Of a stretch of 64,000 nt of DNA, positions 23,934 through 34,850 are shown one piece after another (position 1 is the first letter of the stretch; each line of letters opens with the position of its first letter). Below the pieces are notes generated by a model. It saw only the letters and a program-made list of their open reading frames with translations. It ran no database searches and had not been told where the DNA came from. This DNA comes from an uncultured beta proteobacterium. GTDB lineage: Bacteria; Pseudomonadota; Gammaproteobacteria; Burkholderiales; Burkholderiaceae. The DNA is taken from assembly GCA_903871735.1 (NCBI GenBank), contig CAIQHU010000080.1, forward strand, positions 35,037 to 99,036. The letters are read 5' to 3'. Position numbers and translations under genes: made by a program.

Positions 23934-23968
23934 AGCATTTAGCCCATTGACTTGAAAATTATTCTGCT

Positions 23969-25528
23969 ATGAACGACAAAACACCTATAGAGCAATCAGC
24001 CATCGACCCAAGTCTTCAGATCGATGAGAACCATCTCATCAATGAGCGCCGAGAAAAATTAGCCCGTTTAAGACAACAAGGATTAACCTACCCCAACGAT
24101 TTTGTGCCAACTCACCTAGCACTCGAGCTGCACCAACAGTTTAATGACTGCAGTAAAGAAGAGCTTGCAGATCAAGCGGTGTATGTCAAAATGGCTGGGC
24201 GCATGCTGCTCAAGCGCGTGATGGGCAAAGCTAGTTTTGCCACAGTCCAAGATCGTACTGGACAAATCCAATTCTATATGAATGATAATGAGACTGGCGA
24301 AGAGTCGCATACCGCTTTTAAACATTGGGACATGGGCGATATCATCGCAGCAGAAGGCCTATTATTTAAAACCAACCGAGGTGAACTATCAGTTCAGGTA
24401 AAAACATTACGCCTATTAACCAAATCACTTCGCCCTCTGCCAGAAAAGTTTCATGGTCTAACTAGCCAAGAAATGAAATATCGGCAACGTTATGTTGACC
24501 TGATCGTCTCCCCCCAAAGCAGACAAACATTTATTACGCGGACTAAAGCAATCAACGCCTTGCGTGAGTTCATGCAAGAGGCAGATTTTATGGAAGTCGA
24601 AACGCCGATGTTACATGTCATACCAGGCGGTGCTTCAGCTAAACCATTTATTACGCACCACAATGCTCTGGATATGGAAATGTTCCTGCGCATTGCCCCA
24701 GAACTTTATTTAAAAAGACTCGTGGTTGGAGGCTTTGAGCGAGTTTTTGAAATTAATCGAAATTTCCGAAATGAAGGTGTTAGCCCTCGTCATAACCCAG
24801 AATTTACGATGATGGAATTTTACGCTGCCTATACAGATTACCAGTGGTTGATGCAATTTACTGAAAACCTAATTCGTCAAGTCAGTCTAAAAATTCATAA
24901 CACTGCCGTACTCAATTACCAGGGTCGTGAACTAGATCTTTCCACCCCATTCGAACGACTAACGATTACAGAAGCCATCTTGAAATATGCACCAAAGTCT
25001 GGCAAAAACTATACATTCGAAGAAATCAACGACCGGTCGTTTATTCGTTCTGAGTTAAAAAAATCTGGGCAAAATATCGATGATCCCGCCATCATTCATG
25101 CCGGTCTTGGAGCCCATCAATTAGCGTTATTTGAAGTCTGTGCCGAAGAGCATCTATGGCAACCGACCTACATCATTGATTACCCCATTGAAGTAAGTCC
25201 TCTTGCGCGGGAGTCTGATACGCGACCTGGGATTACAGAGCGCTTTGAGCTATTTATTACTGGCCGTGAAATTGCAAATGGATTTTCAGAATTAAATGAC
25301 TCTGAAGACCAAGCAAATCGTTTTCAAAAACAAGTCGAACAAAAAGATGCTGGTAATGAAGAGGCCATGTATTTTGACCATGACTTTATCCGAGCCCTAG
25401 AATATGGCATGCCACCAACCGGTGGCTGTGGGATTGGTATTGATCGACTGATCATGCTCCTGACAGATTCAGCGAATATTCGGGATGTAATTCTCTTTCC
25501 ACATCTGCGTCGTGAAGAAAATCTTTAA
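23969..25528 (+). CDS. lysS: Lysyl-tRNA synthetase, class II
   Basis: Charges tRNA-Lys. The 519 residues hold an N-terminal OB anticodon-binding domain (roughly residues 60-160) and a class II catalytic domain with motif 2 in [20 protein letters not shown] and motif 3 in [10 protein letters not shown]. It lies 35 bases after prfB, the same neighbour as in E. coli and Xanthomonas. It converges with fdx across a 30-base gap in which I see no clear terminator. Confidence 0.97.
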   Translation: MNDKTPIEQSAIDPSLQIDENHLINERREKLARLRQQGLTYPNDFVPTHLALELHQQFNDCSKEELADQAVYVKMAGRMLLKRVMGKASFATVQDRTGQIQFYMNDNETGEESHTAFKHWDMGDIIAAEGLLFKTNRGELSVQVKTLRLLTKSLRPLPEKFHGLTSQEMKYRQRYVDLIVSPQSRQTFITRTKAINALREFMQEADFMEVETPMLHVIPGGASAKPFITHHNALDMEMFLRIAPELYLKRLVVGGFERVFEINRNFRNEGVSPRHNPEFTMMEFYAAYTDYQWLMQFTENLIRQVSLKIHNTAVLNYQGRELDLSTPFERLTITEAILKYAPKSGKNYTFEEINDRSFIRSELKKSGQNIDDPAIIHAGLGAHQLALFEVCAEEHLWQPTYIIDYPIEVSPLARESDTRPGITERFELFITGREIANGFSELNDSEDQANRFQKQVEQKDAGNEEAMYFDHDFIRALEYGMPPTGGCGIGIDRLIMLLTDSANIRDVILFPHLRREENL

Positions 25529-25558
25529 ATAAAATAGGATCTAAGTACTGCCTATCAT

Positions 25559-25897
25559 TTAATGATTTTCTCGAGCATGATTAATCGAGTATTTAGGAAT
25601 CTCGACAACTAACTCCTGCTGCCCAACAATGGCCTGACAGGAAAGTCTTGATTTGGGTGTTAAGCCCCAAGCCCGATCCAGTAAATCATCTTCGTTCTCA
25701 TCGCTAGGATCTAGCGAATCAAAGCCCTCTCGCACAATTACATGACAGGTGGTACAAGCACATGACATCTCACAGGCATGCTCAATAGAAATATCATTTT
25801 CTAATAAGGCTTCACAAATCGATGTGCCAGCAGGAACCTCCATCACGGCCCCTTCTGGGCAATATTCTTCATGCGGTAAGACAATTACTTGAGTCAT
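25559..25897 (-). CDS. fdx: ISC system [2Fe-2S] ferredoxin
   Basis: Adrenodoxin-type ferredoxin giving electrons for iron-sulfur cluster assembly. The 112 residues carry the cluster ligands in CEMSCACTTC (Cys 42, 48 and 51) and a fourth Cys in LSCQAIV near residue 88. Cys 46 is an extra cysteine between ligands. It is the last gene of the isc operon, 14 bases after hscA. Confidence 0.95.
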   Translation of the reverse strand: MTQVIVLPHEEYCPEGAVMEVPAGTSICEALLENDISIEHACEMSCACTTCHVIVREGFDSLDPSDENEDDLLDRAWGLTPKSRLSCQAIVGQQELVVEIPKYSINHARENH

Positions 25898-25911
25898 AAA
25901 TAATCCGTAAA

Positions 25912-27774
25912 TTAGATTTCTGAAAGGTTCTTACCGGTTAACGCTCTGCGTATATTCGCATTCATCCTCTTGGCCGCAAATTCCTCAGTGGCTTGGGACA
26001 GAGCCTCAATTCCCGCGCGTAAGAGATCAATATTTTCTTGATCTTTTAATTGTCTTAAGGATCCTAAACCCTTTTCAATTAAAGTCAATTCTGCATCATT
26101 TAATAAATGCTTATCAATTTGCAAAGCGCTATCCACCGCATCCATTAAACGCTGCGCCTCAACTTGCTCTTCGCGTAAAGCTCTGAGTTGCATATCTTCA
26201 GCCGCACTTGCAAAGCCCTCTGTCAACATACGCGCAATATCGCCATCTGCTAAGCCGTAACTGGGCTTGACATGTATCGAAGCACTGACGCCAGATTTTT
26301 CCTCCGCCGCACTCACTGATAACAAACCGTCAGCGTCTACTTGATAAGTCACCCGAATCCGAGCTGCACCCGCTACCATTGGTGGTATATCTCTTAACTC
26401 AAAGCGCGCTAGCGAACGACAATCCTCGGCTAACTCTCTCTCGCCTTGCAAAACATGGACGGCCATTGCTGTTTGACCGTCCTTAAAAGTCGTAAAGTCC
26501 TGCGCTAAAGCAACCGGTATTGGTGTGTTACGTGGAATAATTTTTTCCACAAGACCCCCCATCATCTCAACGCCAAGTGATAACGGGATCACATCTAAAA
26601 GTAACCACTCATCATTTTTGTTTTTATTACCCACCAGTAAATCTGCTTGGCGAGCAGCGCCAAGGGCAACTACCTCGTCGGGATTTAAATCGTTGAGGGG
26701 CGCACGACCAAACAAGGTTTCAACAGCTTGTTGGACATGCGGCATTCGAGTCGCACCACCCACCATGACAACACCCTTGATTTCATCGAGCGATACCTTC
26801 GCATCGCGTAAGGCTTTTTTGACTGCTTGAATTGTTTTTTGGACTAAATCTTGCGTGAGCTGAAAAAAAGTTTCCTGAGAAATACTGATCTGTATAGCAC
26901 TTTTATTACTAAAAGTATGTTCTAACAAAATGCCAGGATGAATACTTAAATTCTCTTTCGCATGCCGACATTTGAAAATTAAAGCCCGCTGGTCTTCAGC
27001 AGTTAATTGAGTCAAATTAGACTCTTGCAGAACCATCTGAAGTAGGGCATGATCAAAATCGTCTCCACCAAGCGCAGAGTTGCCCCCCGTCGAAAGTACC
27101 TCAAAAACACCTTTACTTAATCGTAATATAGAAACGTCAAATGTTCCGCCACCTAAATCGTAAATCGCATAAATTCCCTCTGCCGCATGATCTAGTCCAT
27201 AAGCCAAAGCAGCTGCTGTAGGCTCGTTAAGTAATCTTAAAACTTGAATACCCGCTAACTCAGCAGCGTCTTTAGTAGCTTGTCTCTGGGCATCATCAAA
27301 ATATGCTGGCACAGTAATCACTGCACCTTCAATATCATCATTAAAAGTATCTTCTGCAAGTTGTCGCAGACGCGCTAAAATCTCTGCAGAAACCTCCACT
27401 GGACTTTTAATTCCAGCGACAGTTTGTAACTGCAACATACCAGGTGTGTCAATAAAATCATAGGGCAGTGATTTTTGATTTTTAATATCAGCCAGCGATC
27501 TACCCATGAAACGCTTTACCGAAATAATCGTATTTTTAGGATCTATCACAGCCTGCGCTAAAGCCTCATATCCGGCTTGCGTTTTACCACTGGGCAAATA
27601 ACGCACTACTGATGGTAGAAAAGCCTGGCCACCCTCACTCAAAAGCACTTCGGGTAAGGCGTTTTTCATACTTGCTACTAAAGAATTCGTAGTTCCAAGA
27701 TCAATGCCAATTGCAATACGACGCTGATGGGGGTTGCGCGACTGACCCGGTTCTGAAATTTGTAATAAAGCCAT
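25912..27774 (-). CDS. hscA: Fe-S assembly chaperone HscA (Hsp70 family)
   Basis: Specialised Hsp70 that works with HscB to release the cluster from IscU. The ATPase domain starts with [13 protein letters not shown] and has [13 protein letters not shown] and [11 protein letters not shown]; a shorter substrate domain follows that binds the LPPVK motif of IscU. Length 620 is normal. It sits between hscB and fdx on the same strand. Confidence 0.97.
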   Translation of the reverse strand: MALLQISEPGQSRNPHQRRIAIGIDLGTTNSLVASMKNALPEVLLSEGGQAFLPSVVRYLPSGKTQAGYEALAQAVIDPKNTIISVKRFMGRSLADIKNQKSLPYDFIDTPGMLQLQTVAGIKSPVEVSAEILARLRQLAEDTFNDDIEGAVITVPAYFDDAQRQATKDAAELAGIQVLRLLNEPTAAALAYGLDHAAEGIYAIYDLGGGTFDVSILRLSKGVFEVLSTGGNSALGGDDFDHALLQMVLQESNLTQLTAEDQRALIFKCRHAKENLSIHPGILLEHTFSNKSAIQISISQETFFQLTQDLVQKTIQAVKKALRDAKVSLDEIKGVVMVGGATRMPHVQQAVETLFGRAPLNDLNPDEVVALGAARQADLLVGNKNKNDEWLLLDVIPLSLGVEMMGGLVEKIIPRNTPIPVALAQDFTTFKDGQTAMAVHVLQGERELAEDCRSLARFELRDIPPMVAGAARIRVTYQVDADGLLSVSAAEEKSGVSASIHVKPSYGLADGDIARMLTEGFASAAEDMQLRALREEQVEAQRLMDAVDSALQIDKHLLNDAELTLIEKGLGSLRQLKDQENIDLLRAGIEALSQATEEFAAKRMNANIRRALTGKNLSEI

Positions 27775-27797
27775 ACAACCATTTACTCGTTCTATGT

Positions 27798-28346
27798 TTA
27801 AATCAATGCACTAAGCCGATGATCTAATTCTTCTAAAAAACGCTCTAAAAATAAAGCGCAGCGTAATTTCTCTAAAGCTGTTTCCGGGACTAAAGCCACA
27901 TCAAAGGCCTTTTCTATTTGCAACAGCCATTCCTTCTGAATGGCTTGTACTTCCTGTTGTAATGCTTCCAATTTGGAGAGATCTGACTTCGCGTCGTCTA
28001 ACTCTTCGCGCCATTCCATTTGCTGTATCAAAAATGCTTTAGGCATCGCGGTATTCGTTTCTAACTGCGGATCCAACCCAGCCAATTGACACAAATAAAA
28101 ACCCCTAGGAAGCGGTTGCTTTAGGGTTTGATAAGCAGTGTTCGCGTACGTCGTCATCTGTAAAGAACGACGCTTTTGCTGATCATCTTGGTTCACAAAT
28201 TTATCAGGGTGGACCTCTTGCTGAATAGTTAAATAAGCACGGTCGAGGACACTTCTATCAATTTGAAACTGCCGCGGCAAGTTAAAAAAATCAAAGTAAT
28301 CTGTAAAGCTACTAGACTCGGAAAGATTCGCCGCAACCACACTCAT
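27798..28346 (-). CDS. hscB: Fe-S assembly J-domain co-chaperone HscB
   Basis: Co-chaperone that stimulates HscA and delivers IscU. The J-domain with the HPD motif (QQEVHPDKF) is near residues 10-80, and a C-terminal three-helix part follows. The 182 residues include a start that overlaps iscA by 35 bases. A GTG two codons downstream (28340) has a better-spaced AAGGA ribosome site and may be the true start. Confidence 0.93.
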   Translation of the reverse strand: MSVVAANLSESSSFTDYFDFFNLPRQFQIDRSVLDRAYLTIQQEVHPDKFVNQDDQQKRRSLQMTTYANTAYQTLKQPLPRGFYLCQLAGLDPQLETNTAMPKAFLIQQMEWREELDDAKSDLSKLEALQQEVQAIQKEWLLQIEKAFDVALVPETALEKLRCALFLERFLEELDHRLSALI

Positions 28347-28632
28347 CCTTCACATTCGGATTTTGAAATTTAAAGCCTTCATTCAGTCCTTCACGGGCAA
28401 AGTCTAACTCTGTACCGTCTATATAAGGTAAGCTTTTGGGGTCTACAAAGACTTTAATTCCTTGTGATTCAAAAACGGCGTCATCCGCACTGACCTGATC
28501 AACGTATTCTAGCTCGTAAGCTAATCCGGAGCACCCAGTAGTTCGAACTCCCAAACGTAAACCAATGCCCTTTCCCCGCTTTTCGAGATTGCGATTAACG
28601 TGTTTGGCTGCTTTTTCAGTTAGGCTAATCAT
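28312..28632 (-). CDS. iscA: Iron-sulfur cluster carrier IscA
   Basis: A-type carrier that passes clusters to target proteins. The three conserved cysteines are present: C34 in TTGCSGLAY and C98-G-C100 in DECGCGES. The 106 residues are the usual length. It lies between iscU and hscB in the canonical order. Confidence 0.96.
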   Translation of the reverse strand: MISLTEKAAKHVNRNLEKRGKGIGLRLGVRTTGCSGLAYELEYVDQVSADDAVFESQGIKVFVDPKSLPYIDGTELDFAREGLNEGFKFQNPNVKDECGCGESFRV

Positions 28633-28634
28633 TT

Positions 28635-29018
28635 TTATTTTTGGTGTTTTTCACGATAATCTTGCACAGCTGCTTTTATCGCGTCTTCAGCCAAAATGGA
28701 GCAATGAATCTTCACCGGAGGCAAGGCTAATTCTTGAGAAATATGCGAATTTTTAATCTCTAGAGCTTGATCCAATGTCTTTCCTTTAATCCACTCTGTG
28801 ACTAAAGAAGATGAGGCAATGGCTGAACCGCAGCCATAAGTCTTAAATTTTGCATCTTCAATCACGCCCGCATCATTCACCCGAATTTGTAATTTCATCA
28901 CATCACCACAAGCAGGCGCACCAACCATGCCAGTTCCAACTGCATCATCACTTTTTTCAAATGACCCCACATTGCGCGGGTTCTCGTAATGATCAACAAC
29001 TTTGTCGCTATATGCCAT
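28635..29018 (-). CDS. iscU: Iron-sulfur cluster scaffold IscU
   Basis: Scaffold on which the [2Fe-2S] cluster is built from IscS sulfur. Ligands C37, D39, C63, H105 and C106 are visible, in APACGDV, YGCGSA and KIHCS. The HscA recognition motif LPPVK is at residues 99-103. The 127 residues are typical. A TTAGGA ribosome site lies before the ATG; iscS ends 24 bases upstream. Confidence 0.98.
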   Translation of the reverse strand: MAYSDKVVDHYENPRNVGSFEKSDDAVGTGMVGAPACGDVMKLQIRVNDAGVIEDAKFKTYGCGSAIASSSLVTEWIKGKTLDQALEIKNSHISQELALPPVKIHCSILAEDAIKAAVQDYREKHQK

Positions 29019-29042
29019 GATTTTTCCTAAGTAAAAACTAAG

Positions 29043-30302
29043 TTAATGTGCCGCCCATTGGATGGTACTAATATCAATACCATCTTTAAACATTTCCCAA
29101 AGAGGTGATAAGTCTCGTAGCTTGGCGATTTTTTCTTTCACTAAAGCAACCGTAAAATCAACTTCCTCAATCGTTGTGAAACGACCCACACTAAAACGAA
29201 TAGAACTATGTGCCAACTCATCATTTCGGCCTAAAGCTCTTAAAACAAAAGAAGGTTCTAAGGATGCAGATGTGCAAGCCGAGCCAGATGAAATAGCGAC
29301 ATCTTTGAGAGCCATCAACATCGATTCGCCCTCTACATAATTAAAACTGACATTTAAATTGTGCGGTACACGTTGCGATATATCACCGTTCAGATACACT
29401 TCCTCAATCGCACTCAGGCCAGTCCATAAACGATCACGGAGCATCCGAATACGTTCGTTCTCAGTATCCATTTCTTCTCGCGCAATCTGAAATGCCTCAC
29501 CCATGCCAACAATTTGATGGGCCGGTAATGTACCAGAACGCATCCCCCGCTCATGCCCGCCACCATGTATTTGCGCCTCAATACGGATCCGCGGTTTACG
29601 CCTCACAAATAAAGCACCGACCCCTTTTGGGCCGTAGGTCTTGTGCGCAGAAAAACTCATTAGATCTACTTTGAGTTCGGCTAAATTAATGGCAATCTTG
29701 CCAGTAGCTTGGGCTGAGTCCACATGAAAGACGATGCCTCGCTCACGACATAGCTCACCTAGCGTTGGAATATCTTGAATCACACCAATCTCATTATTGA
29801 CAAACATCACTGAAACTAAAATAGTGTCTGATCGCAAGGCTTTTTTGAACACATCTAAGTCAATTAAGCCATCTTCTTGAACATCTAAATAAGTTACTGT
29901 AAAGCCTTCGCGCTCTAATTCTCGGGTTGTATCCAAAGTGGCTTTGTGCTCGGTCTTTACCGTGATGATGTGCTTACCCTTATCCTTGTAGAAGTGCGCA
30001 GCGCCCTTCAAAGCCAAATTAATACTCTCAGTTGCTCCGCTAGTCCAAACAATTTCACGGGGATCAGCTCCAACCAACAAGGCGACCTGCTCACGCGCCT
30101 GCTCAACCGCTGCTTCAGCCTCCCAACCAAATGCATGGCTGCGTGAGGCGGGGTTCCCAAACTGCTCTCGCAAAAAAGGAATCATTCGGTCGACGACTCT
30201 TGGATCTACCGGGGTAGTCGCTGAGTAGTCCATATAAACTGGGAAATGCCTTGCACTGAACATTGGTAAGGGATTTAATTTTGGGGTGTTTGGGGCATTC
30301 AT
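29043..30302 (-). CDS. iscS: Cysteine desulfurase IscS
   Basis: PLP enzyme that takes sulfur from cysteine for clusters and tRNA thiolation. The PLP lysine is in [10 protein letters not shown] and the mobile-loop catalytic Cys in [10 protein letters not shown]. The C-terminus ends in IQWAAH, in the IscU-contact region. At 419 residues it carries an N-terminal extension of about 15 residues relative to E. coli IscS; the next Met ([18 protein letters not shown]) is a possible start. Confidence 0.97.
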   Translation of the reverse strand: MNAPNTPKLNPLPMFSARHFPVYMDYSATTPVDPRVVDRMIPFLREQFGNPASRSHAFGWEAEAAVEQAREQVALLVGADPREIVWTSGATESINLALKGAAHFYKDKGKHIITVKTEHKATLDTTRELEREGFTVTYLDVQEDGLIDLDVFKKALRSDTILVSVMFVNNEIGVIQDIPTLGELCRERGIVFHVDSAQATGKIAINLAELKVDLMSFSAHKTYGPKGVGALFVRRKPRIRIEAQIHGGGHERGMRSGTLPAHQIVGMGEAFQIAREEMDTENERIRMLRDRLWTGLSAIEEVYLNGDISQRVPHNLNVSFNYVEGESMLMALKDVAISSGSACTSASLEPSFVLRALGRNDELAHSSIRFSVGRFTTIEEVDFTVALVKEKIAKLRDLSPLWEMFKDGIDISTIQWAAH

Positions 30303-30376
30303 AAAGGACTCTTTTTTGTTAGTAAAGTTTATTTAGTTGTTAGTTTTTCATTTCGCTGCTGTAAAAATTTGTTGTA

Positions 30377-30979
30377 CTAAGTTTGCTGCGCCAAATTAAA
30401 TACCGAATTAACAATAAAACGTTTGGGTTGCTGATTAGTATTTCGATCGGAGTTCACTTTCGGATCAACGAGGTTTAATCGGGCCTCTTTTCCACCTGCG
30501 GGCAACGGTGTCGATACTGGCTTACCTTTATTCACAAAAGGCGTCATCACCGATACACCACGCTGTTCTTGTGAGGCCACTAAATCATACAAAGTAACCG
30601 ACTGCAAATAATCAACCATTTTTTTATTCAAGTTAGACCATAAATCATGAGTCATGCATTGACTGTGGTGATCATCTTGACCATGACAATTACCTTTGCC
30701 ACCACACTGTGTGGCGTCGATTGGCTCATCAACAGCAATAATAATGTCTGCCACAGTAATCGATTTATCTTCTCTAGATAGGGTGTAACCACCACCTGGG
30801 CCACGCGTACTCTCAACAATCGCAACTCGACGTAACTTGCCAAACAACTGCTCTAAATAAGATAGAGATATACGTTGTCTTTTACTAATTCCAGCTAAGG
30901 TCACGGGACCCTCGGACTGGCGCATTGCTAAGTCAATCATCGCAGTTACAGCAAACCTACCTTTAGTTGTCAATCTCAT
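30377..30979 (-). CDS. iscR: Fe-S cluster-sensing repressor IscR
   Basis: Rrf2-family regulator that binds a [2Fe-2S] cluster and represses the isc operon when clusters are plentiful. The winged helix (residues 1-65) begins MRLTTKGRFAVTAMIDLA. The ligand region has C92, C98 and C108 with H111, so the second gap is four residues longer than in E. coli IscR (C98-x5-C104). The 200 residues include a C-terminal tail of about 40 beyond the E. coli length. A likely binding site lies 78 bases upstream. Confidence 0.95.
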   Translation of the reverse strand: MRLTTKGRFAVTAMIDLAMRQSEGPVTLAGISKRQRISLSYLEQLFGKLRRVAIVESTRGPGGGYTLSREDKSITVADIIIAVDEPIDATQCGGKGNCHGQDDHHSQCMTHDLWSNLNKKMVDYLQSVTLYDLVASQEQRGVSVMTPFVNKGKPVSTPLPAGGKEARLNLVDPKVNSDRNTNQQPKRFIVNSVFNLAQQT

Positions 30980-31056
30980 AATGTCTTTTCTTTCATCTAT
31001 TTAGCTAAAATCCAGATTGGTGTCTGGTGCCTCTAAATCTCTCCGCGGATTGGGTA

Positions 31057-31081
31057 ATACCCTATGGATTAACTCAAGTAT
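31057..31081 (-). promoter_or_regulatory. Candidate type 1 IscR binding site at the isc promoter
   Basis: On the minus strand a 25-base site starting ATACTTGAGT and ending ATAGGGTAT agrees with the E. coli type 1 consensus at 20 of 25 positions by my count. It overlaps a TATACT -10 (31077-31082), a position fit for repression of iscR. Confidence 0.55.
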
Positions 31082-31131
31082 AACAAATACCTGAGCATTT
31101 TGCTCAAGTGTCTTGCAGAGGTCAATATTCT

Positions 31132-33252
31132 TTAAATAGTGGGGTGATCAGGTGCGGCAGCACCAAAGGCCATGGCTCGAACTTTACTCAAGCGATCTCT
31201 CGTAGAAGCAGCTTTTTCAAACTCTAAATTTCGCGCAAAATCCACCATTTCTTTTTCTAATCGCTTGATTTCTTTGGATAAATCTCGCTCATTCATCTCT
31301 TCATACTTGGCTTTTTCTTTTTGATTTTGCCACTGAACCTTCTCAGCATCAACGTCATAAACTCCATCAATGATGTCTTTTATTCGCTTAGAAACCCCAC
31401 GGGGAGTAATCCCATTTTCTAGGTTATAGGCAGTTTGTTTTTCACGCCGTCGCCCAGTCTCAGCCATTGCTTTACGCATCGACTCAGTGATCCGATCCGC
31501 ATACAAAATTGCCTTACCGTTGACATGCCGTGCAGCCCGACCAATCGTTTGAATTAAACTGCGCTCAGATCGTAAAAAACCTTCCTTATCCGCATCTAAA
31601 ATCGCCACTAAAGAAACTTCTGGAATATCCAAGCCCTCACGGAGTAAATTGATGCCAACCAATACATCAAACATACCTAATCGTAAGTCCCGGATAATTT
31701 CTACCCGTTCAACCGTATCAATATCCGAATGAACATAACGCACTCGAATACCGTTATCGGATAAAAAATCCGTTAACTGTTCAGCCATCCGTTTCGTTAA
31801 AACAGTCACCAAAACACGCTCATTTTGATCTACTCGAACTGTAATTTGATCTAATAAATCGTCGACTTGAGAACTGGCTGGCAAAACCTCAATCATCGGA
31901 TCCACAAGGCCGGTCGGTCGTACTAATTGTTCAACCGTGTTACTGGTTTTTTGATTTTCATAATCGGCTGGGGTGGCACTAACAAAAACCGTCTGACGCA
32001 TCTTCGACTCAAACTCAACAAACTTTAAGGGACGGTTATCTAAGGCCGAAGGTAAACGAAAACCAAAATCAACCAAAGTTACCTTACGGGCTCGATCACC
32101 GTTATACATCCCATTAAATTGTCCAATCAAGACGTGCGACTCATCTAAAAACATCAGTGCATCTTGCGGCAAATAATCGATCAAGGTCGGTGGAGCCTCT
32201 CCAGGCAACGCACCTGACAAATGCCGTGAATAATTTTCAATCCCTTTACAAAATCCAAGTTCGGCCAACATCTCTAAATCAAAGCGGGTACGTTGCTCTA
32301 GACGCTGCGCCTCGACTAATTTATTATCTTTGAGTAATTCCGCAACGCGCTCTCTGAGCTCCACCTTAATTAACTCAACGGCTTTTAAAACCGTATCACG
32401 CGGGGTAACATAGTGTGATCCTGGATAAACCGTAAAACGCGCTATTTTTTGCTTAATCCGGCCCGTCAATGGATCAAAAAACTGTAAACGATCAATTTGA
32501 TCATCAAATAATTCAACCCGAATCGCTAACTCATTATGCTCAGCTGGAAATATATCAATCGTATCCCCCCGAACCCGAAAAGTGCCGCGAGAAAAATCCA
32601 CCTCATTACGTTCGTACTGCATAGCAACTAAGCGCTGTATCAGCTCATGCTGATTGATTTTATCGCCTTGCCTTAGGGTCAAAACCATCCGGTGATAATC
32701 ACCTGGATTACCAATTCCATAAATAGCCGATACACTGGCAACAATGATGACGTCGCGACGTTCTAATAGGCTCTTCGTGGCAGATAAACGCATTTGCTCA
32801 ATATGTTCATTAATCGATGAATCCTTTTCAATGAATAAGTCGCGCGTTGGAACGTATGCCTCAGGCTGATAATAGTCGTAATAACTAACAAAGTACTCGA
32901 CCGCGTTGCGTGGAAAAAATTCACGAAACTCACTGTACAACTGCGCCGCTAATGTTTTATTCGGAGCAAAAACAACTGCTGGGCGCCCCATCTGGGCAAT
33001 GACATTGGCCATCGTATACGTTTTACCAGATCCAGTTACGCCTAACAGCGTTTGATACGATAAACCATCATGAATACCCTCAATTAAGCCAGCAATCGCG
33101 GTTGGCTGGTCACCAGCAGGCAAAAAAGGTTGATACAAAATAAAGTCTGATTCTGGAAACTGGATCAATTTAGATTCATCTAATGCCGGTGTAGCTATCG
33201 GAGTTTGCTGTGACTTCGATACAGCTTTTGCTTGAGATTGTCGGGAGGCCAT
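31132..33252 (-). CDS. uvrB: Excinuclease ABC subunit UvrB
   Basis: DNA damage-verifying helicase of nucleotide excision repair. Walker A is GVTGSGKT, the beta-hairpin region [16 protein letters not shown] is present, helicase motifs [14 protein letters not shown] and QTIGRAARH follow, and the C-terminal UVR motif ends the protein. It has 706 residues because of an extra N-terminal stretch of about 30, rich in Q, S, A and P. I see no CTGT-N8-ACAG LexA box upstream. Confidence 0.97.
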   Translation of the reverse strand: MASRQSQAKAVSKSQQTPIATPALDESKLIQFPESDFILYQPFLPAGDQPTAIAGLIEGIHDGLSYQTLLGVTGSGKTYTMANVIAQMGRPAVVFAPNKTLAAQLYSEFREFFPRNAVEYFVSYYDYYQPEAYVPTRDLFIEKDSSINEHIEQMRLSATKSLLERRDVIIVASVSAIYGIGNPGDYHRMVLTLRQGDKINQHELIQRLVAMQYERNEVDFSRGTFRVRGDTIDIFPAEHNELAIRVELFDDQIDRLQFFDPLTGRIKQKIARFTVYPGSHYVTPRDTVLKAVELIKVELRERVAELLKDNKLVEAQRLEQRTRFDLEMLAELGFCKGIENYSRHLSGALPGEAPPTLIDYLPQDALMFLDESHVLIGQFNGMYNGDRARKVTLVDFGFRLPSALDNRPLKFVEFESKMRQTVFVSATPADYENQKTSNTVEQLVRPTGLVDPMIEVLPASSQVDDLLDQITVRVDQNERVLVTVLTKRMAEQLTDFLSDNGIRVRYVHSDIDTVERVEIIRDLRLGMFDVLVGINLLREGLDIPEVSLVAILDADKEGFLRSERSLIQTIGRAARHVNGKAILYADRITESMRKAMAETGRRREKQTAYNLENGITPRGVSKRIKDIIDGVYDVDAEKVQWQNQKEKAKYEEMNERDLSKEIKRLEKEMVDFARNLEFEKAASTRDRLSKVRAMAFGAAAPDHPTI

Positions 33253-33429
33253 CTTGGACTTGAGTAAAATACAATAGAATGATGAATAACTTTTAATTAT
33301 GCATTTTTTTTAATTTTTTGGATGTTTCTTCAATTTTTTCAATTCTCTTCTTGAGATCTCATTCATATTGAAATTCCAACCTACACATCTTTCCACTTTT
33401 CCAACCCTTTTGCCCATTCAAAACCCCTA

Positions 33430-34626
33430 ATGAACTTATTCAATGCTGTTGAGCTAGCCCCAAGAGATCCAATCCTAGGACTTTATGAGACATACAATGC
33501 GGATACCCGATCAGATAAGGTCAATCTGGGCGTTGGAGTCTACTTTACAGAAGACGGTAAGATTCCCCTCTTACGCGCTGTGCAAGTAGCTGAAAAAATG
33601 ACTTTAGAAAACCCAGTAGCCAGAGGATATTTACCAATCGAAGGCATAGCCTCCTATAACAAAGGCGTACAACAACTGCTTTTTGGCAACAACCATCCTT
33701 TAGTACAAAGTGGTAAGACTACGAGTTTTGAGGCCCTCGGTGGGACTGGAGCCCTAAAAATTGGTGCAGACTTTATTAAAAGACTCAAACCTCAAGCAGT
33801 CGTTGCGATTAGCGACCCAAGCTGGGAAAATCATCGTGCACTATTTGAGGCAGCCGGGTTTGAGGTGATCAACTACCCCTACTACGAACCTCTTACGAGG
33901 GGAGTTGCCTTTGATCAAATGCTCAACTCCCTAAACAATCTAGCGGCAGATACAGTGGTCGTTCTGCATGCTTGCTGCCACAATCCGACAGGTGCTGATT
34001 TAAACAAAACACAGTGGCAGCAAATTGTTCAGGTTTGCGCTGCAAAACATTTAATTCCCTTTTTAGACCTGGCCTACCAAGGCTTCGCCGACAGTATCCA
34101 AGAGGATGGACTGGCTGTGCAATTGTTTGCAGATTCGGGCCAATCTTTCTTTGTCTCTAGCTCTTTTTCTAAATCATTTTCACTCTACGGTGAGCGCGTT
34201 GGCGCACTCACTGTTATTACACAAAATAGTGATGAAACAATTCGTGTTGCCTCACAAATTAAGCGGGTAATTCGGACAAATTATTCAAATCCACCTACCC
34301 ACGGGGCAACAGTCGTTGCGAAAATTTTGAACTCGCCAGAATTACGTGCTATGTGGGAAGAGGAGTTAACCCAAATGCGCGACCGCATCAAACAGATGCG
34401 CTATCAATTAGTCGAAGAGCTGAAAATTGCCGGTGCAAGTAAGGACTTTAATTTCATTAAAGATCAACGCGGAATGTTCTCATACACCGGACTGAACAAA
34501 AGTCAGGTCGACCGACTAATCACGGAGTTTGGGGTCTATGCGGTCGGTACGGGAAGAATCTGTGTAGCCTCTTTGAATACTAAAAATGTCAAACATGTGG
34601 CCCAAGCCATAGCCGCTGTTTTGTAA
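33430..34626 (+). CDS. Aromatic/aspartate aminotransferase, class I
   Basis: PLP aminotransferase of 398 residues close to AspC and TyrB. It opens with the family text VELAPRDPILGLYETYNADT and carries the PLP lysine in SSSFSKSFSLYGERVG; LHACCHNPTGADL and the substrate-binding Arg region near the C-terminus are present. Aspartate or aromatic amino acid specificity cannot be told by eye. It stands alone, divergent from uvrB, downstream of a pyrimidine-rich stretch (33300-33420). Confidence 0.92.
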   Translation: MNLFNAVELAPRDPILGLYETYNADTRSDKVNLGVGVYFTEDGKIPLLRAVQVAEKMTLENPVARGYLPIEGIASYNKGVQQLLFGNNHPLVQSGKTTSFEALGGTGALKIGADFIKRLKPQAVVAISDPSWENHRALFEAAGFEVINYPYYEPLTRGVAFDQMLNSLNNLAADTVVVLHACCHNPTGADLNKTQWQQIVQVCAAKHLIPFLDLAYQGFADSIQEDGLAVQLFADSGQSFFVSSSFSKSFSLYGERVGALTVITQNSDETIRVASQIKRVIRTNYSNPPTHGATVVAKILNSPELRAMWEEELTQMRDRIKQMRYQLVEELKIAGASKDFNFIKDQRGMFSYTGLNKSQVDRLITEFGVYAVGTGRICVASLNTKNVKHVAQAIAAVL

Positions 34627-34772
34627 AAAAGGGCTGAAATTTTAGAAAATTATCGAAAAATCAAGCCTTTACAACAAGCATCGTAGTGTAAAATTTATTT
34701 AACAATTCTCACTGAAAAATTTATTTTACTTTGCATTAAACTAGTGTAATATGCATTGAATATGATTAATTG

Positions 34773-34783
34773 TTGCATTGCAA
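34773..34783. promoter_or_regulatory. Palindrome TTGCATTGCAA before the PHA depolymerase gene
   Basis: TTGCA-T-TGCAA is symmetrical about a single base and lies 68 bases before the phaZ start; TGCATT also occurs twice just upstream (34733 and 34752). TGC/GCA-type palindromes are typical of PhaR repressor sites, so this is a candidate operator. Confidence 0.4.
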
Positions 34784-34850
34784 TAAGTAACTTTTCCGGT
34801 CGTTTGAGATACACCATATCATGGTTTAAATACTAAAAAGGGAATCGTTG

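Noticed and set aside
31092..31106. Inverted repeat TGAGC-AAAAT-GCTCA after uvrB as a terminator
   Set aside because: The stem is short and no T-tract follows; it lies in the isc promoter region and may instead be part of it.
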